Source: Deinococcus cellulosilyticus NBRC 106333 = KACC 11606 (GTDB lineage: Bacteria > Deinococcota > Deinococci > Deinococcales > Deinococcaceae). From it: 64,000 nt of DNA. Where the stretch lies: positions 81,443 through 145,442 of the forward strand of contig NZ_BJXB01000016.1 in the NCBI RefSeq assembly GCF_007990775.1. Reading direction: 5' to 3'. Each line of letters begins with the position of its first letter. Within the stretch, counting starts at the first letter, position 1. Shown here in pieces: positions 1-9,281 of the stretch. The position numbers were made by a program, and so were the translations under genes. The notes under the pieces are model-generated. The model searched no databases. It was not told the DNA's origin and saw only the letters and a program-made list of their open reading frames with translations.

Positions 1-156
1 TGGTGTGCCAGGGGCTCCACCGTGCAACAATCTCCAGGCTGTTGTTTATCAATCCTTGGTTTCTTTTCATCATTCTCGTTCTTTTTCAGAAAACGAATCC
101 AGTAGACTGTGACCGTAACAGAATGGCCTGCTCCTTGCGGGCTTCCATGAGGTCCT
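1..156 (+). promoter_or_regulatory. Upstream region of the class A PBP gene
   Basis: No convincing gene is seen here. A TAGACT -10-like hexamer lies at about 110-115 and a short purine-rich ribosome binding stretch (GAGG) ends about 4 nt before the ATG at 157. This suggests a short-leader promoter for the PBP gene, but no good -35 is visible. Confidence 0.3.
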
Positions 157-2694
157 ATGTCGCCTGCGAAAAAGAATGTACGCCGCAAACCCAATAAACC
201 AGCACCTCCCAGAAAACGCCTGACCCGTGCCCAGATGATTTTGCTGGCCACAGGTCTGGTGCTCCTGTTCCCCCTGTTTTTTGTGATCAAGTGGACCACG
301 GAACTCCCCAATTACCGGGAACTGGAGCGCATCAAACTTGCAAGCAACACCAAAGTCTTTGACCGCAACCTGCAGTACCTCGGGACCCTTCCGGTCACCC
401 TGCCCACCGGGGTGCGGATAGACCGGAACATCGTGCAGCTTGAGAACATCAGCCCTTACCTGTCGATGGCCATCATCACCAGTGAGGACCGCAGGTTCTT
501 TCAGCATTACGGGGTGGATTTCATCGGTCTGGCCCGTGGCCTGATGAAGATCGTGCTCGGAAACCGCCTGGAGGGGGGATCGACCATCACCAACCAGGTG
601 ATCAAGAACACCCTGCTCTCGGAACTGAGCACCGGACGCACCCTGGAACGAAAATACAAAGAGTGGATTCTCAGCGTGCAGGTGGAGCGTTACTTCTCCA
701 AGGATGAAATCCTCACCGACTACCTGAACCTGATCTACCTGGGGAGTGGCGGGTACACCGACCTGATTGGCGTGGACATGGCTGCAAGGGCCTACTTTGG
801 AAAATCTGCCAAAAACCTGTCTCTGGCCGAGAGTGTGTACATCACCTCCCTGATTCCCAATGCGCGTCGCTACTTTGATTACCCCTCGTACCGTCCCCTG
901 ATGAAAAACATCCTGACCCGCATGGTGGAGGATGGCCGCATCACCCAGCAGGAAGCAGATCAGGCCTGGAAACAGCCCCTGCGTCCTGCTGGATGGCAGG
1001 TGCGTTACGACAGGGAAGGGAACCTGCTGGATGCCAAACTGGTGAACCGCGAAGCTAAGAACCTCAAGCCGAACCGCAACACTTTTGCCTCCCATTTCAT
1101 GCAGCAACTCGAAAACCAGCTCAAAGGCCTGATTCCCAGCAGTGCCTTCACGGACCCGGGGGGCCTGAAGGTGTTCACCACCATGGACCAGCAGGCGCAG
1201 CAGGCCATCGAGCAGGCCTCTCGCAACGCCAGGGTTCCAGCAGGAGCCACCATGGGAGCAGCCATTGTGGACCCTTACTCTGGGGATGTGCGGGCGATGG
1301 TCGGTCAGAAACTTGACGTGTTCAGCCGGGAGTGGAACAACGCCGCCCAGTCGAAACGTCAGGTGGGGTCCAGCATCAAGCCCCTCCTGTATGCCACCGC
1401 CATTGAAAACGGTTACCAGCAGTACCACACTGAACTTGACGCACCTGTGAGCTTCAAATGTTCTGGATGCCCGGGTGGCGTGTACAGTCCCAAGAATTTC
1501 AGCATGACCTCCAGCGGAAGGGAAACCACATTGCGTGCCGCACTGGACCAGTCCCTGAACCTGCCCACTGTGCGCCTTGCGGATCGCATCGGCATCGACA
1601 CCTTCAGGAACAAACTGCAGGACCTGGGGTTTGAAGTGCAGGGCAATGAAGGCCTCAGCCTGTCCATTGGGACCCTGGAATCGAACCCATTAAAGATGGC
1701 CCTGGTTTACGCCAGTTTTGTGAACGGGGGCAAACTGTTTCAGCCCAATTACGTGCTGAAGGTGGAAAACAGCCAGGGTCAGGTGCTTTATGACGCAGAG
1801 AACCACCGTTCTGGTGGCAAGCAGGTCTGGAAGCAGCAAACCGCATTCGTGATGTGGGACATGCTGCGTGGTGTGGTGTATGACCGCACCGGAGGCCTTG
1901 CCCGCAGCGCCCAGATCCCGGGCCGTCTGGTGGGGGGGAAAACCGGTACCACCAACGACGTGAAAGACCTGTGGTTTGTGGGACTCACACCTGAGCTTTC
2001 AGGCGCAGTCTGGGTGGGCAAAGAAGAAGGCGGAGCCATGCCCGAGAATTCCTACAGTGGGGTGATCGCTGCACCCATCTGGCGGGACATGATGGCCGGA
2101 GCCCTGAGAGGCAAACCCAACAAGAATGTGCCCCGTCCTCTGGGTGTGGCCTACGAATTGCACGCTGGATACCAGATGGCCGTGGTCAAAAACACCACGC
2201 CCCCCGAGGAAGAAAACACCCAGGTTGAGACCCCTCAATCCAAACCTGAAGAAAAAACCGATCAGACCACAGTAACAGCTCCAAAAACCGAAACCCCCGA
2301 TCCAGCAACAGCAGATGACGGCACCATGCTGGTCATTCTGGACAGTGTGTCAGGGTATCTGGCAGATGCCTCCACTCCCCAGCAAAACCGCGTTGAGCGC
2401 CGGATTCGCAAAGAAGACCTGGACAAATTTGTCAAACCTGAAGAACCTGCAGCTGTGGTCACTGAAGAAGAGGCAACTCCACCTCCCTCCTCCACCCCAG
2501 AAACCCAGCCTGATGCGACTGTGGAAGAAGTCCCTCTGGGCGAATCCACAGAGACCACCGATCCTTCGGCTGTACCGGTTGATCCGAATGAAGATCCCAC
2601 GGTCTATCCAGAAGATTCTGGCACGCAAGGCCTGCCTTCAGGACAGGCAGCGCCAGGCACGGATGGGACACCAGCAGATTCCAGTTTCCAGTGA
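157..2694 (+). CDS. Class A penicillin-binding protein (PBP1A type)
   Basis: Bifunctional peptidoglycan synthase that polymerises glycan strands and cross-links stem peptides at the outer face of the inner membrane. The 845-residue protein has a basic cytoplasmic N-terminus, one membrane anchor at about residues 25-45, and a GT51 transglycosylase domain with the EDRRFFQHYG motif near residue 110. The transpeptidase domain has SSIK (SxxK) near 405, an SLN motif near 465 and KTGT near 594, so both activities look intact. The last 170 residues are a low-complexity tail rich in Pro, Thr and Glu, probably a disordered periplasmic extension. A strong terminator follows. Confidence 0.95.
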   Translation: MSPAKKNVRRKPNKPAPPRKRLTRAQMILLATGLVLLFPLFFVIKWTTELPNYRELERIKLASNTKVFDRNLQYLGTLPVTLPTGVRIDRNIVQLENISPYLSMAIITSEDRRFFQHYGVDFIGLARGLMKIVLGNRLEGGSTITNQVIKNTLLSELSTGRTLERKYKEWILSVQVERYFSKDEILTDYLNLIYLGSGGYTDLIGVDMAARAYFGKSAKNLSLAESVYITSLIPNARRYFDYPSYRPLMKNILTRMVEDGRITQQEADQAWKQPLRPAGWQVRYDREGNLLDAKLVNREAKNLKPNRNTFASHFMQQLENQLKGLIPSSAFTDPGGLKVFTTMDQQAQQAIEQASRNARVPAGATMGAAIVDPYSGDVRAMVGQKLDVFSREWNNAAQSKRQVGSSIKPLLYATAIENGYQQYHTELDAPVSFKCSGCPGGVYSPKNFSMTSSGRETTLRAALDQSLNLPTVRLADRIGIDTFRNKLQDLGFEVQGNEGLSLSIGTLESNPLKMALVYASFVNGGKLFQPNYVLKVENSQGQVLYDAENHRSGGKQVWKQQTAFVMWDMLRGVVYDRTGGLARSAQIPGRLVGGKTGTTNDVKDLWFVGLTPELSGAVWVGKEEGGAMPENSYSGVIAAPIWRDMMAGALRGKPNKNVPRPLGVAYELHAGYQMAVVKNTTPPEEENTQVETPQSKPEEKTDQTTVTAPKTETPDPATADDGTMLVILDSVSGYLADASTPQQNRVERRIRKEDLDKFVKPEEPAAVVTEEEATPPPSSTPETQPDATVEEVPLGESTETTDPSAVPVDPNEDPTVYPEDSGTQGLPSGQAAPGTDGTPADSSFQ

Positions 2695-2703
2695 TGAGGA
2701 CCA

Positions 2704-2736
2704 AAAGAGAAGCGCCATTGGGCGCTTCTCTTTTTT
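2704..2736 (+). terminator. Intrinsic terminator after the PBP gene
   Basis: An 11-bp perfect GC-rich stem (AGAGAAGCGCC and its complement) with a 4-nt loop is followed by a T run. It lies between the PBP stop and the convergent small gene, so it may serve both directions. Confidence 0.85.
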
Positions 2737-2748
2737 CAGGCTCTCTTT

Positions 2749-2985
2749 TCAGTCCAGAGACGCCAGTTTGCGTTCCAGTTCATCACCACAGGTGAGGCAG
2801 CTGAGTTCTGCATCTTCCAGGGTGGCCATGTCTCTCAGGGCATAGGCGGTGCCAATCACCACGGTCAGTTCACCCACCAGCGACTCCAGGCGGGGGTCGC
2901 CGGTCTGTTCCACATAGTAGGTCAATCGGTCCAGTGCTTCCAGTGCGCGAAAATAAACAGACTGCAGGGTAACTGCCATTCCCAT
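2749..2985 (-). CDS. Small conserved-type hypothetical protein with CxxC
   Basis: Protein of about 78 residues that I do not recognise. It looks soluble and mostly helical, with a CLTCGDE motif (CxxC) near the C-terminus that could bind a metal or be redox active. I chose the ATG at 2985 because a TACAGT -10 box ends 5 nt upstream, as expected of a leaderless Deinococcus transcript. A second ATG lies 6 nt downstream and an earlier in-frame start exists at 3015. It lies 25 nt beyond pdxH and could also be read from that operon. Confidence 0.6.
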   Translation of the reverse strand: MGMAVTLQSVYFRALEALDRLTYYVEQTGDPRLESLVGELTVVIGTAYALRDMATLEDAELSCLTCGDELERKLASLD

Positions 2986-3040
2986 AAAGTACTGTACGCC
3001 CGGGAAACGCAGCAAGGAAAGTGTTTATATCACACAAAGA

Positions 3041-3673
3041 TCAGGGGGCCAGACGCTCGATCTTCCACTGACCATCTTGCAGGGTGAAGGCGAAACGGTC
3101 ATGGAGGCGTGCAGGTCCTCCCTGCCAGAACTCAAAGTAATCGGGCACCAGACGGTATCCCCCCCAGTGTTCTGGGCGAGGCAGTTCTTCGGGGTGCTGC
3201 TGCTCGAGTTCTTCCATGCGGTCAAACAGAATGTCTTTGCTTTCAATGACCTCTGACTGTGGGCTGCTGGCAGCGGACAGCTGGCTGTCTCTGGGCCGCG
3301 ACGCAAAATAGGCATCTGACTCTTCAGGACTGACTTTTTCGATGGTTCCCTCGATGCGCACCTGGCGTTCGAGTTCAGGCCACCAGAAACTCATGCAGGC
3401 CACAGGACGCGCGGCAATGTCCTGTCCTTTGCGGCTCAGGTAATTGGTGAAGAACACAAAACCTTCTGCATTGAAGCCACGCAGCAGCACCACCCGGTTG
3501 GTTGGGCGTCCATTGTCGCCCACCGTGCTGACGGTCATGCCGTTGGGCTCGGGAATCTTGGCATCAATGGCTTCGTGCAGCCAGGCATCAAACTGTTGAA
3601 TGGGATCGGGGTTGACCTCGTTGAGACTGGCCAGGGTGTAGTCTTTGCGCAGGTCACGGATGGAGTCATTCAT
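3041..3673 (-). CDS. pdxH: Pyridoxamine 5'-phosphate oxidase
   Basis: FMN-dependent oxidase converting pyridoxine/pyridoxamine 5'-phosphate to pyridoxal phosphate. The 210-residue length is normal for the family. Recognisable features are the N-terminal MNDSIRDLRKDY segment, the FMN-binding region around RVVLLRGFNAEGFVFFTNY, and the C-terminal RLHDRFAF and WKIERLAP blocks. The ATG at 3673 has a good ribosome binding site (AAAGAGGTGAG). It lies 68 nt after the ribokinase gene on the same strand. Confidence 0.95.
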   Translation of the reverse strand: MNDSIRDLRKDYTLASLNEVNPDPIQQFDAWLHEAIDAKIPEPNGMTVSTVGDNGRPTNRVVLLRGFNAEGFVFFTNYLSRKGQDIAARPVACMSFWWPELERQVRIEGTIEKVSPEESDAYFASRPRDSQLSAASSPQSEVIESKDILFDRMEELEQQHPEELPRPEHWGGYRLVPDYFEFWQGGPARLHDRFAFTLQDGQWKIERLAP

Positions 3674-3741
3674 GGGCTCACCTCTTTTGCTGGAGCGTCT
3701 TGAAGCTTTTCCTCTCTCAAGCCCAGTGTAGAAGGTGACAC

Positions 3742-4632
3742 TCAGGACGTTTGGCTTTGGAGGCCCTCCAGGATCTCTTCTCTTCTAGGCATGCTGGCCT
3801 GTGCCCCCACTTTGGTGCAGGCAATTCCAGAGGCCACCACTGCAAAACGGGCAGCTTGCTCAACGGTGGTTCCACGCATCCACTCTGCCAGGAATGCACC
3901 CACAAAGGTGTCCCCTGCTCCGGTGGTGTCCACAGGTTCGATGGGAATGGCAGGAACCGTGATGGTCTTCTCCTGTGTCACCAGCAGGCAGCCATCGGAG
4001 CCCAGCGTGATGATCACCATGCCCACGCCTTTTCTCAGGATGTCCTGGGCAGCATCTGCATAATTGTCATGGTCGGGAGCATTGATGAAAATTTCATGCT
4101 GGTTGGTCACCATCACATCCAGAAGAGGAAAAAGCTCTTCTGGAAGCCGGGTGGCCGGTGCAGCGTTCAACACGGTTTTGAGTCCTGCATCCCTGGCTTT
4201 CTGGTAGTAGGCCACCACTGTGGGCATGGGGGTTTCAAGGGGCATCACCAGGGCCTTGAAGCCCTTGAGGCTTGGGAGGTGTTCGGGTTTCAGGGTGTTG
4301 TTGGCACCCGACGCCACAGTGATGGCGTTTTCCCCTTCTGGAGACACGGTGATGAAGGCGGCCCCGGTGGGCTCAGTGACCCGTTTGACGTAACGGGTGT
4401 TCACCCCATCTGCCTGAAGGGTGTACAGCAGGTTGTCCCCGTAAAGGTCCCGACCCAGGGCACCCAGGAAGGCCACCTTGCCCCCGGCACGGGCGCAGGC
4501 CACCGCCTGATTGGCCCCCTTGCCTCCGGCGAAGGTCTCAAAGTTCTCTCCCAGCACCGTCTCTCCGGGGGCAGGGATGCGGCTTGCACGCACGACGAAA
4601 TCCAGGTTTGCGGAACCAGCGACCAGAATCAT
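3742..4632 (-). CDS. rbsK: Ribokinase (PfkB family sugar kinase)
   Basis: ATP-dependent kinase, most likely phosphorylating D-ribose at O5. It has 296 residues, the usual length. It shows the N-terminal PfkB signature GGKGANQAVACARAGG near residue 38 and the C-terminal DTTGAGDTFVGAFL signature near 240 containing the catalytic Asp. A TAGATT -10-like box lies 9 nt upstream of the ATG, so it may have its own leaderless promoter although the upstream hydrolase ends only 7 nt away. No ribose transporter is nearby, so the exact substrate is inferred. Confidence 0.88.
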   Translation of the reverse strand: MILVAGSANLDFVVRASRIPAPGETVLGENFETFAGGKGANQAVACARAGGKVAFLGALGRDLYGDNLLYTLQADGVNTRYVKRVTEPTGAAFITVSPEGENAITVASGANNTLKPEHLPSLKGFKALVMPLETPMPTVVAYYQKARDAGLKTVLNAAPATRLPEELFPLLDVMVTNQHEIFINAPDHDNYADAAQDILRKGVGMVIITLGSDGCLLVTQEKTITVPAIPIEPVDTTGAGDTFVGAFLAEWMRGTTVEQAARFAVVASGIACTKVGAQASMPRREEILEGLQSQTS

Positions 4633-4639
4633 GATGTTT

Positions 4640-5242
4640 TTAATCTAACCCGAGACTGTGCCGGATGTGAATCAACTCCTCTACAGGAATCGCATCGTGC
4701 ATGCCCGCATAGAGGCTCAGGGTTGACCGGGCACCCAGCAGCGAAAGGATTTCATGGCTTTCCCGGACTTTCCAGGCCGGAATCAGCGGATCATTTTCAC
4801 TGGAGCAAAAATGGAAGAGTGTGTCTGGGTGGGGCTTTGGATACCTGCGCTTCATCACAACCCCATGGAAGGCCAGCACAGCTGCATAAGGCCTGGGATG
4901 GCACAGGGCATATTCCAGGGCAAGGCAGGCTCCCTGCGCAAAACCTGAAATCACCAGCTGCTCTGCCGGGATGGTCTTCAGGGCCTCCTCCACAACTTCA
5001 TGGACCTGTTCCAGGGATTCAGACAATTCAGGTTCATTCATGGTGCGAGGCGCGAGGGTGCTGTACGGGTACCAACTGCCTTCTCTGGCTTCCGGGGTGA
5101 AAACCAGACGTTCTTCCAGCCCGAGTTCCTGAGCAAGAGGAAGCACACTGCGGGCAGTTTTTCCACGACCATGCAACAGGACAATGCCCTGCACTGAGGT
5201 TCTGGACATGCGTCTGGAAGAAAACAGCTCGGTCCACATCAT
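4640..5242 (-). CDS. Phospholipase/carboxylesterase-fold protein lacking the nucleophile Ser
   Basis: About 200 residues of the small carboxylesterase/phospholipase alpha/beta hydrolase family. An oxyanion region (VLLHGRGK) is near residue 20. The nucleophile elbow, normally GFSQG, reads GFAQG near residue 100, because the codon at 4937-4939 is GCG for Ala rather than a Ser codon. The acid region (SENDPLIP) and a C-terminal GMHDAIP His region remain. As written the enzyme has no catalytic Ser, so it is either a pseudoenzyme or a sequencing error. The start at 5242 (or the next ATG) sits just after a GATAAT box. Confidence 0.8.
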   Translation of the reverse strand: MMWTELFSSRRMSRTSVQGIVLLHGRGKTARSVLPLAQELGLEERLVFTPEAREGSWYPYSTLAPRTMNEPELSESLEQVHEVVEEALKTIPAEQLVISGFAQGACLALEYALCHPRPYAAVLAFHGVVMKRRYPKPHPDTLFHFCSSENDPLIPAWKVRESHEILSLLGARSTLSLYAGMHDAIPVEELIHIRHSLGLD

Positions 5243-5367
5243 GCGGCATTATCATCAGTTTCCCTGCGCCCAAATGTAACCGATCACGCTTGACCCGGTG
5301 CAGAGATTCTGGATGCCTCCAATTTTCCTTTTCAAACAGGAAAGGAAAAGTTATTCTGCAACAGACC

Positions 5368-6336
5368 ATGACACGCCTTGCCATCATTCACACCGGAGGA
5401 ACCATTGCCTCCAAGCCCGTGGCCTCAGGAGGAGTGGCCCCACAGGCCAGTCCGCTCGACCTGATCCAGGCCCTGCCTGAACTGGGAGATTACACCCTCA
5501 GCGTGCATCAACCGTACCAGTTGCCCAGTCCCCACATCACCCCACAGCACATGCACACCCTGCGCAACCTGGTGCTGGAACTTGCCCCCAATCACGATGG
5601 CATTGTGATCACCCACGGCACAGACACCCTGGAAGAAACCGCATTCTACCTGCACCTGACCCTGCGAGAAGAGGTCAGTGTGGCCCTCACAGGCAGCATG
5701 CGCCATGCGCTGGAGCCCTCCTGGGATGGACCAGGAAACCTGTGGGGCGCGGCTGTGGCAGCCACACACCCCCTCAGCCGGGGTCGTGGACCGCTGGTGG
5801 TTTTCGGTGGGGATGTCTTTGATGCCCGCACCGTCACCAAAACCCACTCCACAGCACTTGACAGCTTTGGGGGGTATCCTGGACCCATTGGTCGGGTCGA
5901 TTCCAATGGTCGCGGGCCAGAACTGCATTACTTCAACAAACCCGAGCGCATGCAGGCTTTCGACCCACCTCACGCAGATACCCATGTGGAAATCATGTAC
6001 ACCTATGCAGGCTGGAAAGGCGAAGGGGTCAAAGAAGCCCTTGAACGCAGCGACGGTCTGGTGATTGCCGCGATGGGCACAGGCAACGTGCCTGCCGAAG
6101 TGCTGCCTCTGGTGGAAGGATCAACAAAACCTGTGGTGATCGCCACCCGAACCCACGCAGGACCTGTGCTGCCTGTCTATGGTTACCCTGGAGGCTTCAG
6201 AACGCTGCTGGATGCCGGGTGCATCCCTGCCAGTTTCCTGAGCGCCCACAAGGCCCGCATCCTGCTGATCGTGCTCCTCAGCCTGGGTTACTCCAGAGCC
6301 CAGATGATGGACGCCTTCAAAAGGGTGGTCGCTTGA
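5368..6336 (+). CDS. L-asparaginase
   Basis: Hydrolyses asparagine to aspartate and ammonia. The 322-residue protein begins at ATG 5368, about 18 nt after a GGAAAAG purine stretch. The N-terminal HTGGTIAS motif carries the nucleophilic Thr, and VITHGTDTLEETAFYL carries the second Thr with the Asp partner. A C-terminal GTGNVP block is typical of bacterial asparaginases. There is no signal peptide, so it is probably cytoplasmic (type I-like). Its stop overlaps the next gene. Confidence 0.92.
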   Translation: MTRLAIIHTGGTIASKPVASGGVAPQASPLDLIQALPELGDYTLSVHQPYQLPSPHITPQHMHTLRNLVLELAPNHDGIVITHGTDTLEETAFYLHLTLREEVSVALTGSMRHALEPSWDGPGNLWGAAVAATHPLSRGRGPLVVFGGDVFDARTVTKTHSTALDSFGGYPGPIGRVDSNGRGPELHYFNKPERMQAFDPPHADTHVEIMYTYAGWKGEGVKEALERSDGLVIAAMGTGNVPAEVLPLVEGSTKPVVIATRTHAGPVLPVYGYPGGFRTLLDAGCIPASFLSAHKARILLIVLLSLGYSRAQMMDAFKRVVA

Positions 6337-7022
6337 TCGGAGTCACTTTTGAAGAGGGGTTGCAGGAACAGGCGGCAACCCTGGCCCTGCAACTGGACCT
6401 GTCCCTGGTGGATGATCCAGCCAGATTTCAGTATGGGCTGCGCCTCACACCTCAAGGTCTGGACATCGTGGACCTGCACAAAAAGCAGCGGCCCATCCGG
6501 GTGGATTTTCACCAGCTCAATGAAGACCGCTCAGGTGGAGACCTGATCAAAGCCGTGAACACCAGAATGCACAAGACCGTTCTGGATGCCACAGGAGGCC
6601 TGGGTCGGGACGCATTCATGCTGGCAAAAGCAGGCTGTCAGGTGATCCTGATGGAAAAAAACCCCATCATCCATGCCTTGCTGCAAGATGGGCTTGCCAG
6701 AGCACAGGACCTTGAAGCCGTGCAGCGCATGACCCTGATTCATGCAGACAGCCTGATTGCGATGCCTGATTACACTCCGGAAGTGATCTATCTGGACCCC
6801 ATGTACCCTGCACGTAAAAAAGACGCCCTGCCCAAACTGGAGATGCAGGTTTTTCATGCTTTGCTGGGCGCAGAGCAGAATGAACAGGAGTTGCTGCAAG
6901 TGGCCCTGAATCAGGCCCGCAAGCGTGTGGTGGTCAAACGTCCCATTCATGCTCCGGTGATTTTGCCCACCGGGTTGCAGTTCAAGGGGAAAACCACAAG
7001 GTTCGATGTTTACCTGAAGTGA
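6333..7022 (+). CDS. rsmJ: Class I SAM methyltransferase, RsmJ-like
   Basis: Probable 16S rRNA (guanine-N2) methyltransferase of the RsmJ/YhiQ family. It shows the SAM-binding DATGGLGRDAFMLAKAG block near residue 85 and the DPMYPARKK catalytic motif near 150, which is diagnostic of the family. The likely start is TTG 6333, which overlaps the asparaginase stop by 4 nt and lies just after AAAAGGGTGG. This gives 229 residues. An upstream in-frame ATG at 6219 would lie inside the asparaginase gene and is less likely. Confidence 0.85.
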   Translation: MIGVTFEEGLQEQAATLALQLDLSLVDDPARFQYGLRLTPQGLDIVDLHKKQRPIRVDFHQLNEDRSGGDLIKAVNTRMHKTVLDATGGLGRDAFMLAKAGCQVILMEKNPIIHALLQDGLARAQDLEAVQRMTLIHADSLIAMPDYTPEVIYLDPMYPARKKDALPKLEMQVFHALLGAEQNEQELLQVALNQARKRVVVKRPIHAPVILPTGLQFKGKTTRFDVYLK

Positions 7023-7028
7023 AACCCT

Positions 7029-7862
7029 TCAGGCAGGCTCAGAATCCCGTAACGCATGCCTGAGCAGGTCGGTGGTTCCCTGAAGGTCCTCGAGCCAGGG
7101 CATGTGACCCACACCTGGAATCAGCCTCCAGTGGGCATGTGGAATGGAGAGGGCAAGTTGCTCAGCACTCCAGGCTGGTCGAGGGTCCTCTGATCCGTGT
7201 AACACCCAGGTGGGCACCTGAATGGACTCCAGGGGAAGCTGCTGCAACCTTTGATTTGTGTCTCTCGACAGTTCAGCATTGGCCTGCCGATTGATGTGCA
7301 CCCCCTCACGCAGAAGACTTCCTGCAAGCTCAAGGCCACATTCCTGATCTGCAAAATCTGTGGACCATGCCCACCTGCAATACTCTGGCTCCACAGAGGG
7401 GTCCTGTTGCCATTTGTTTTTCAGGTCCTGCAGCTTTTGTATGCCTTGAGACCCAAGTCTCCTGTTCCTTTCCAGTCGATAAGCCTCATGCCAGCCTGGA
7501 TGAGTTCCGGCACCACAGAGGTAAACAAGTTTCTGGACCCTTTGAGGGAAGGTGGAGGCATAAGCAAGCGCCAGATCTGCACCAAAGGAGTGGCCGACCA
7601 CCGACCAGCGGTCCACTTTCCAGAATTCACGCACAGCCTCCAGGTCCTCCAGAGCCTGTTGCAGGGTGTAAGGTCCTTCTCCACTGGACCAACCACAACC
7701 TCTCTGGTCGTACCGGATCACTGTGAAATCCTGCTGAAGCAATTCAGCAAGAAATTCAAAATGATCCCACAGTCCTGGACCACCATGACAGAACACCACC
7801 ACAGGTCCCTGTCCCTGCAGCACACTCCAAAGGGTTGCATCAGAAAGTCGAATCTCTGGCAT
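7029..7862 (-). CDS. Alpha/beta hydrolase, proline iminopeptidase-like
   Basis: Soluble alpha/beta hydrolase of 277 residues starting at MPEIRLSDAT. It has the FCHGGPGLWDHF oxyanion motif, the nucleophile elbow GHSFG near residue 95, an acid residue in GSEDPRP and the His in GVGHMPW. The HGGPG motif resembles proline iminopeptidases and related S33 enzymes, but the substrate cannot be told. An in-frame extension to 7952 exists and lacks family similarity. It converges on rsmJ with only 6 nt between the stops. Confidence 0.85.
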   Translation of the reverse strand: MPEIRLSDATLWSVLQGQGPVVVFCHGGPGLWDHFEFLAELLQQDFTVIRYDQRGCGWSSGEGPYTLQQALEDLEAVREFWKVDRWSVVGHSFGADLALAYASTFPQRVQKLVYLCGAGTHPGWHEAYRLERNRRLGSQGIQKLQDLKNKWQQDPSVEPEYCRWAWSTDFADQECGLELAGSLLREGVHINRQANAELSRDTNQRLQQLPLESIQVPTWVLHGSEDPRPAWSAEQLALSIPHAHWRLIPGVGHMPWLEDLQGTTDLLRHALRDSEPA

Positions 7863-8052
7863 TCTGTCCCATTTTACTGGCCCTGAATCTAAAGAAAACC
7901 CCAACCCAGCTCCACCCGAAATACAGCACCAGTACAGTTTTTTACCATACACCTGTCATGAGGCGGGTCTATCCTGACCTCAACACGTCCTCCGGGACTG
8001 GTGGGGCACATCTGCCTGCACCCATTTCATGCTGTATTGCCAAGGAGGCCCT

Positions 8053-9243
8053 ATGTTTCCGGTAACCCTGCTTTTCATGTGGTTGATTGGTCTGCTGTCC
8101 GTTGCCATCCTTTACGGAGGGGGCTATTACATCTGGATGTGGTATGAAAGGGAAATTGATGCCACCTGGCCCCTCGTTCTGGGGATTGCCTTGCTGCTTT
8201 TTGGGTTGCTGGGACGACCCCTGATGATGCTTTTTCTCGGAAAACAGCCAGAAGCCCATGAACAGGAACCCAGAATGGAGCGCTGCAAGGAGACCCACCT
8301 GATTTCGAGACCAGATGGCACAGAACTCTTTGTGGAGATGTGTGGTCCTGAGAATGCGCCTGTGCTGGTTCTCACCCACGGATGGGGCATGAATGCCACC
8401 GAGTGGTTCTACGCCAAACGCCACCTGTCTGATTCCTACCGTCTGGTGATGTGGGACCTTCCAGGTCTCGGCAATTCCAGAGGACCCAGAACCCGCAATT
8501 GGGACATCGACAAGATGGCCGGGGACCTCGAAGCTGTGCTTTCCGTCACCGGAGAAAGCAAAGTGGTGTTGCTCGGGCACAGCATCGGCGGCATGATCAC
8601 CCTGAAGTTCTGTGAGCTCTTTCCCGAGCACCTGCAGGAAAAAGTGGTTGGGGTGATCCTGAATCACACCACCTACACCAATCCTGTCAAGACGGCCAGA
8701 GGGGGAAAATTCTGGCGTGCTGTGCAAGAACCCCTCCTCAAACCCATCTGTTATCTGACGTTGTGGACGTGGCCCATCAGCTGGGCCATGAACTGGCTCA
8801 GTTACCTGAACGGCACATTGCACCTGATGAACCACCTGACCCAGTTCGGGCAGTCTGAAACCAAAGGGATGCTGGAGTTCGCCACCCGGTACAACGTGAT
8901 CTCCTCCCCTGCCGTGGCGGTTCGTGGGATGTTCGGGATGATGAAATACGACGCTTCGGAGGTGCTGGAAAAGATTCCGGTTCCCACCCTGGTCATTCTG
9001 GGCCATGATGATGTGGTCACCATTCCAGAAGCCAATCATCACATCGCTCAACACGTTCCCCATGCCCGTGAGCTGGTGTTGAATCCCGGAGGTCACCTTG
9101 GCCTGATCGAAAAACACCAGTTCTGGGTGTCTGAAGTGAAAGGGTTCACCAGAGACTGCTTCAACGCTTCCTTCCGGGTTGCTCCCCAGCGGCAGAATCA
9201 GGGCCAGAAGCAGGGCAACAAACGCAATGCCTTTGGTCAGTGA
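8053..9243 (+). CDS. Membrane-anchored alpha/beta hydrolase
   Basis: A 396-residue protein with two hydrophobic segments near the N-terminus (about residues 1-25 and 36-60) followed by an alpha/beta hydrolase domain. The domain has LTHGWGMN, the elbow GHSIGG near residue 175, the acid in GHDDVV and the His in NPGGHLG. It is probably anchored in the inner membrane; which side holds the catalytic domain is not clear. The ATG at 8053 is preceded by a strong AAGGAGG, which decides the start over the upstream ATG at 8029. A perfect palindrome begins right after its stop. Confidence 0.85.
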   Translation: MFPVTLLFMWLIGLLSVAILYGGGYYIWMWYEREIDATWPLVLGIALLLFGLLGRPLMMLFLGKQPEAHEQEPRMERCKETHLISRPDGTELFVEMCGPENAPVLVLTHGWGMNATEWFYAKRHLSDSYRLVMWDLPGLGNSRGPRTRNWDIDKMAGDLEAVLSVTGESKVVLLGHSIGGMITLKFCELFPEHLQEKVVGVILNHTTYTNPVKTARGGKFWRAVQEPLLKPICYLTLWTWPISWAMNWLSYLNGTLHLMNHLTQFGQSETKGMLEFATRYNVISSPAVAVRGMFGMMKYDASEVLEKIPVPTLVILGHDDVVTIPEANHHIAQHVPHARELVLNPGGHLGLIEKHQFWVSEVKGFTRDCFNASFRVAPQRQNQGQKQGNKRNAFGQ

Positions 9244-9281
9244 ATTTGGAGGGCAAAAACTACAGTTTTTGCCCTCCAAAT
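9244..9281. repeat. Perfect 18-bp palindrome with 2-nt loop abutting a stop codon
   Basis: Arms 9244-9261 and 9264-9281 are exact reverse complements with loop AC. The palindrome starts on the base after the TGA of the hydrolase gene. A-tracts inside the arms give T-tracts in RNA, so it may act as a terminator although no T run follows it. Confidence 0.75.

Noticed and set aside
70..1428. 452-codon minus-strand ORF opposite the PBP gene
   Set aside because: It is antisense to a clearly conserved gene and shows no recognisable domain; high-GC shadow frame.
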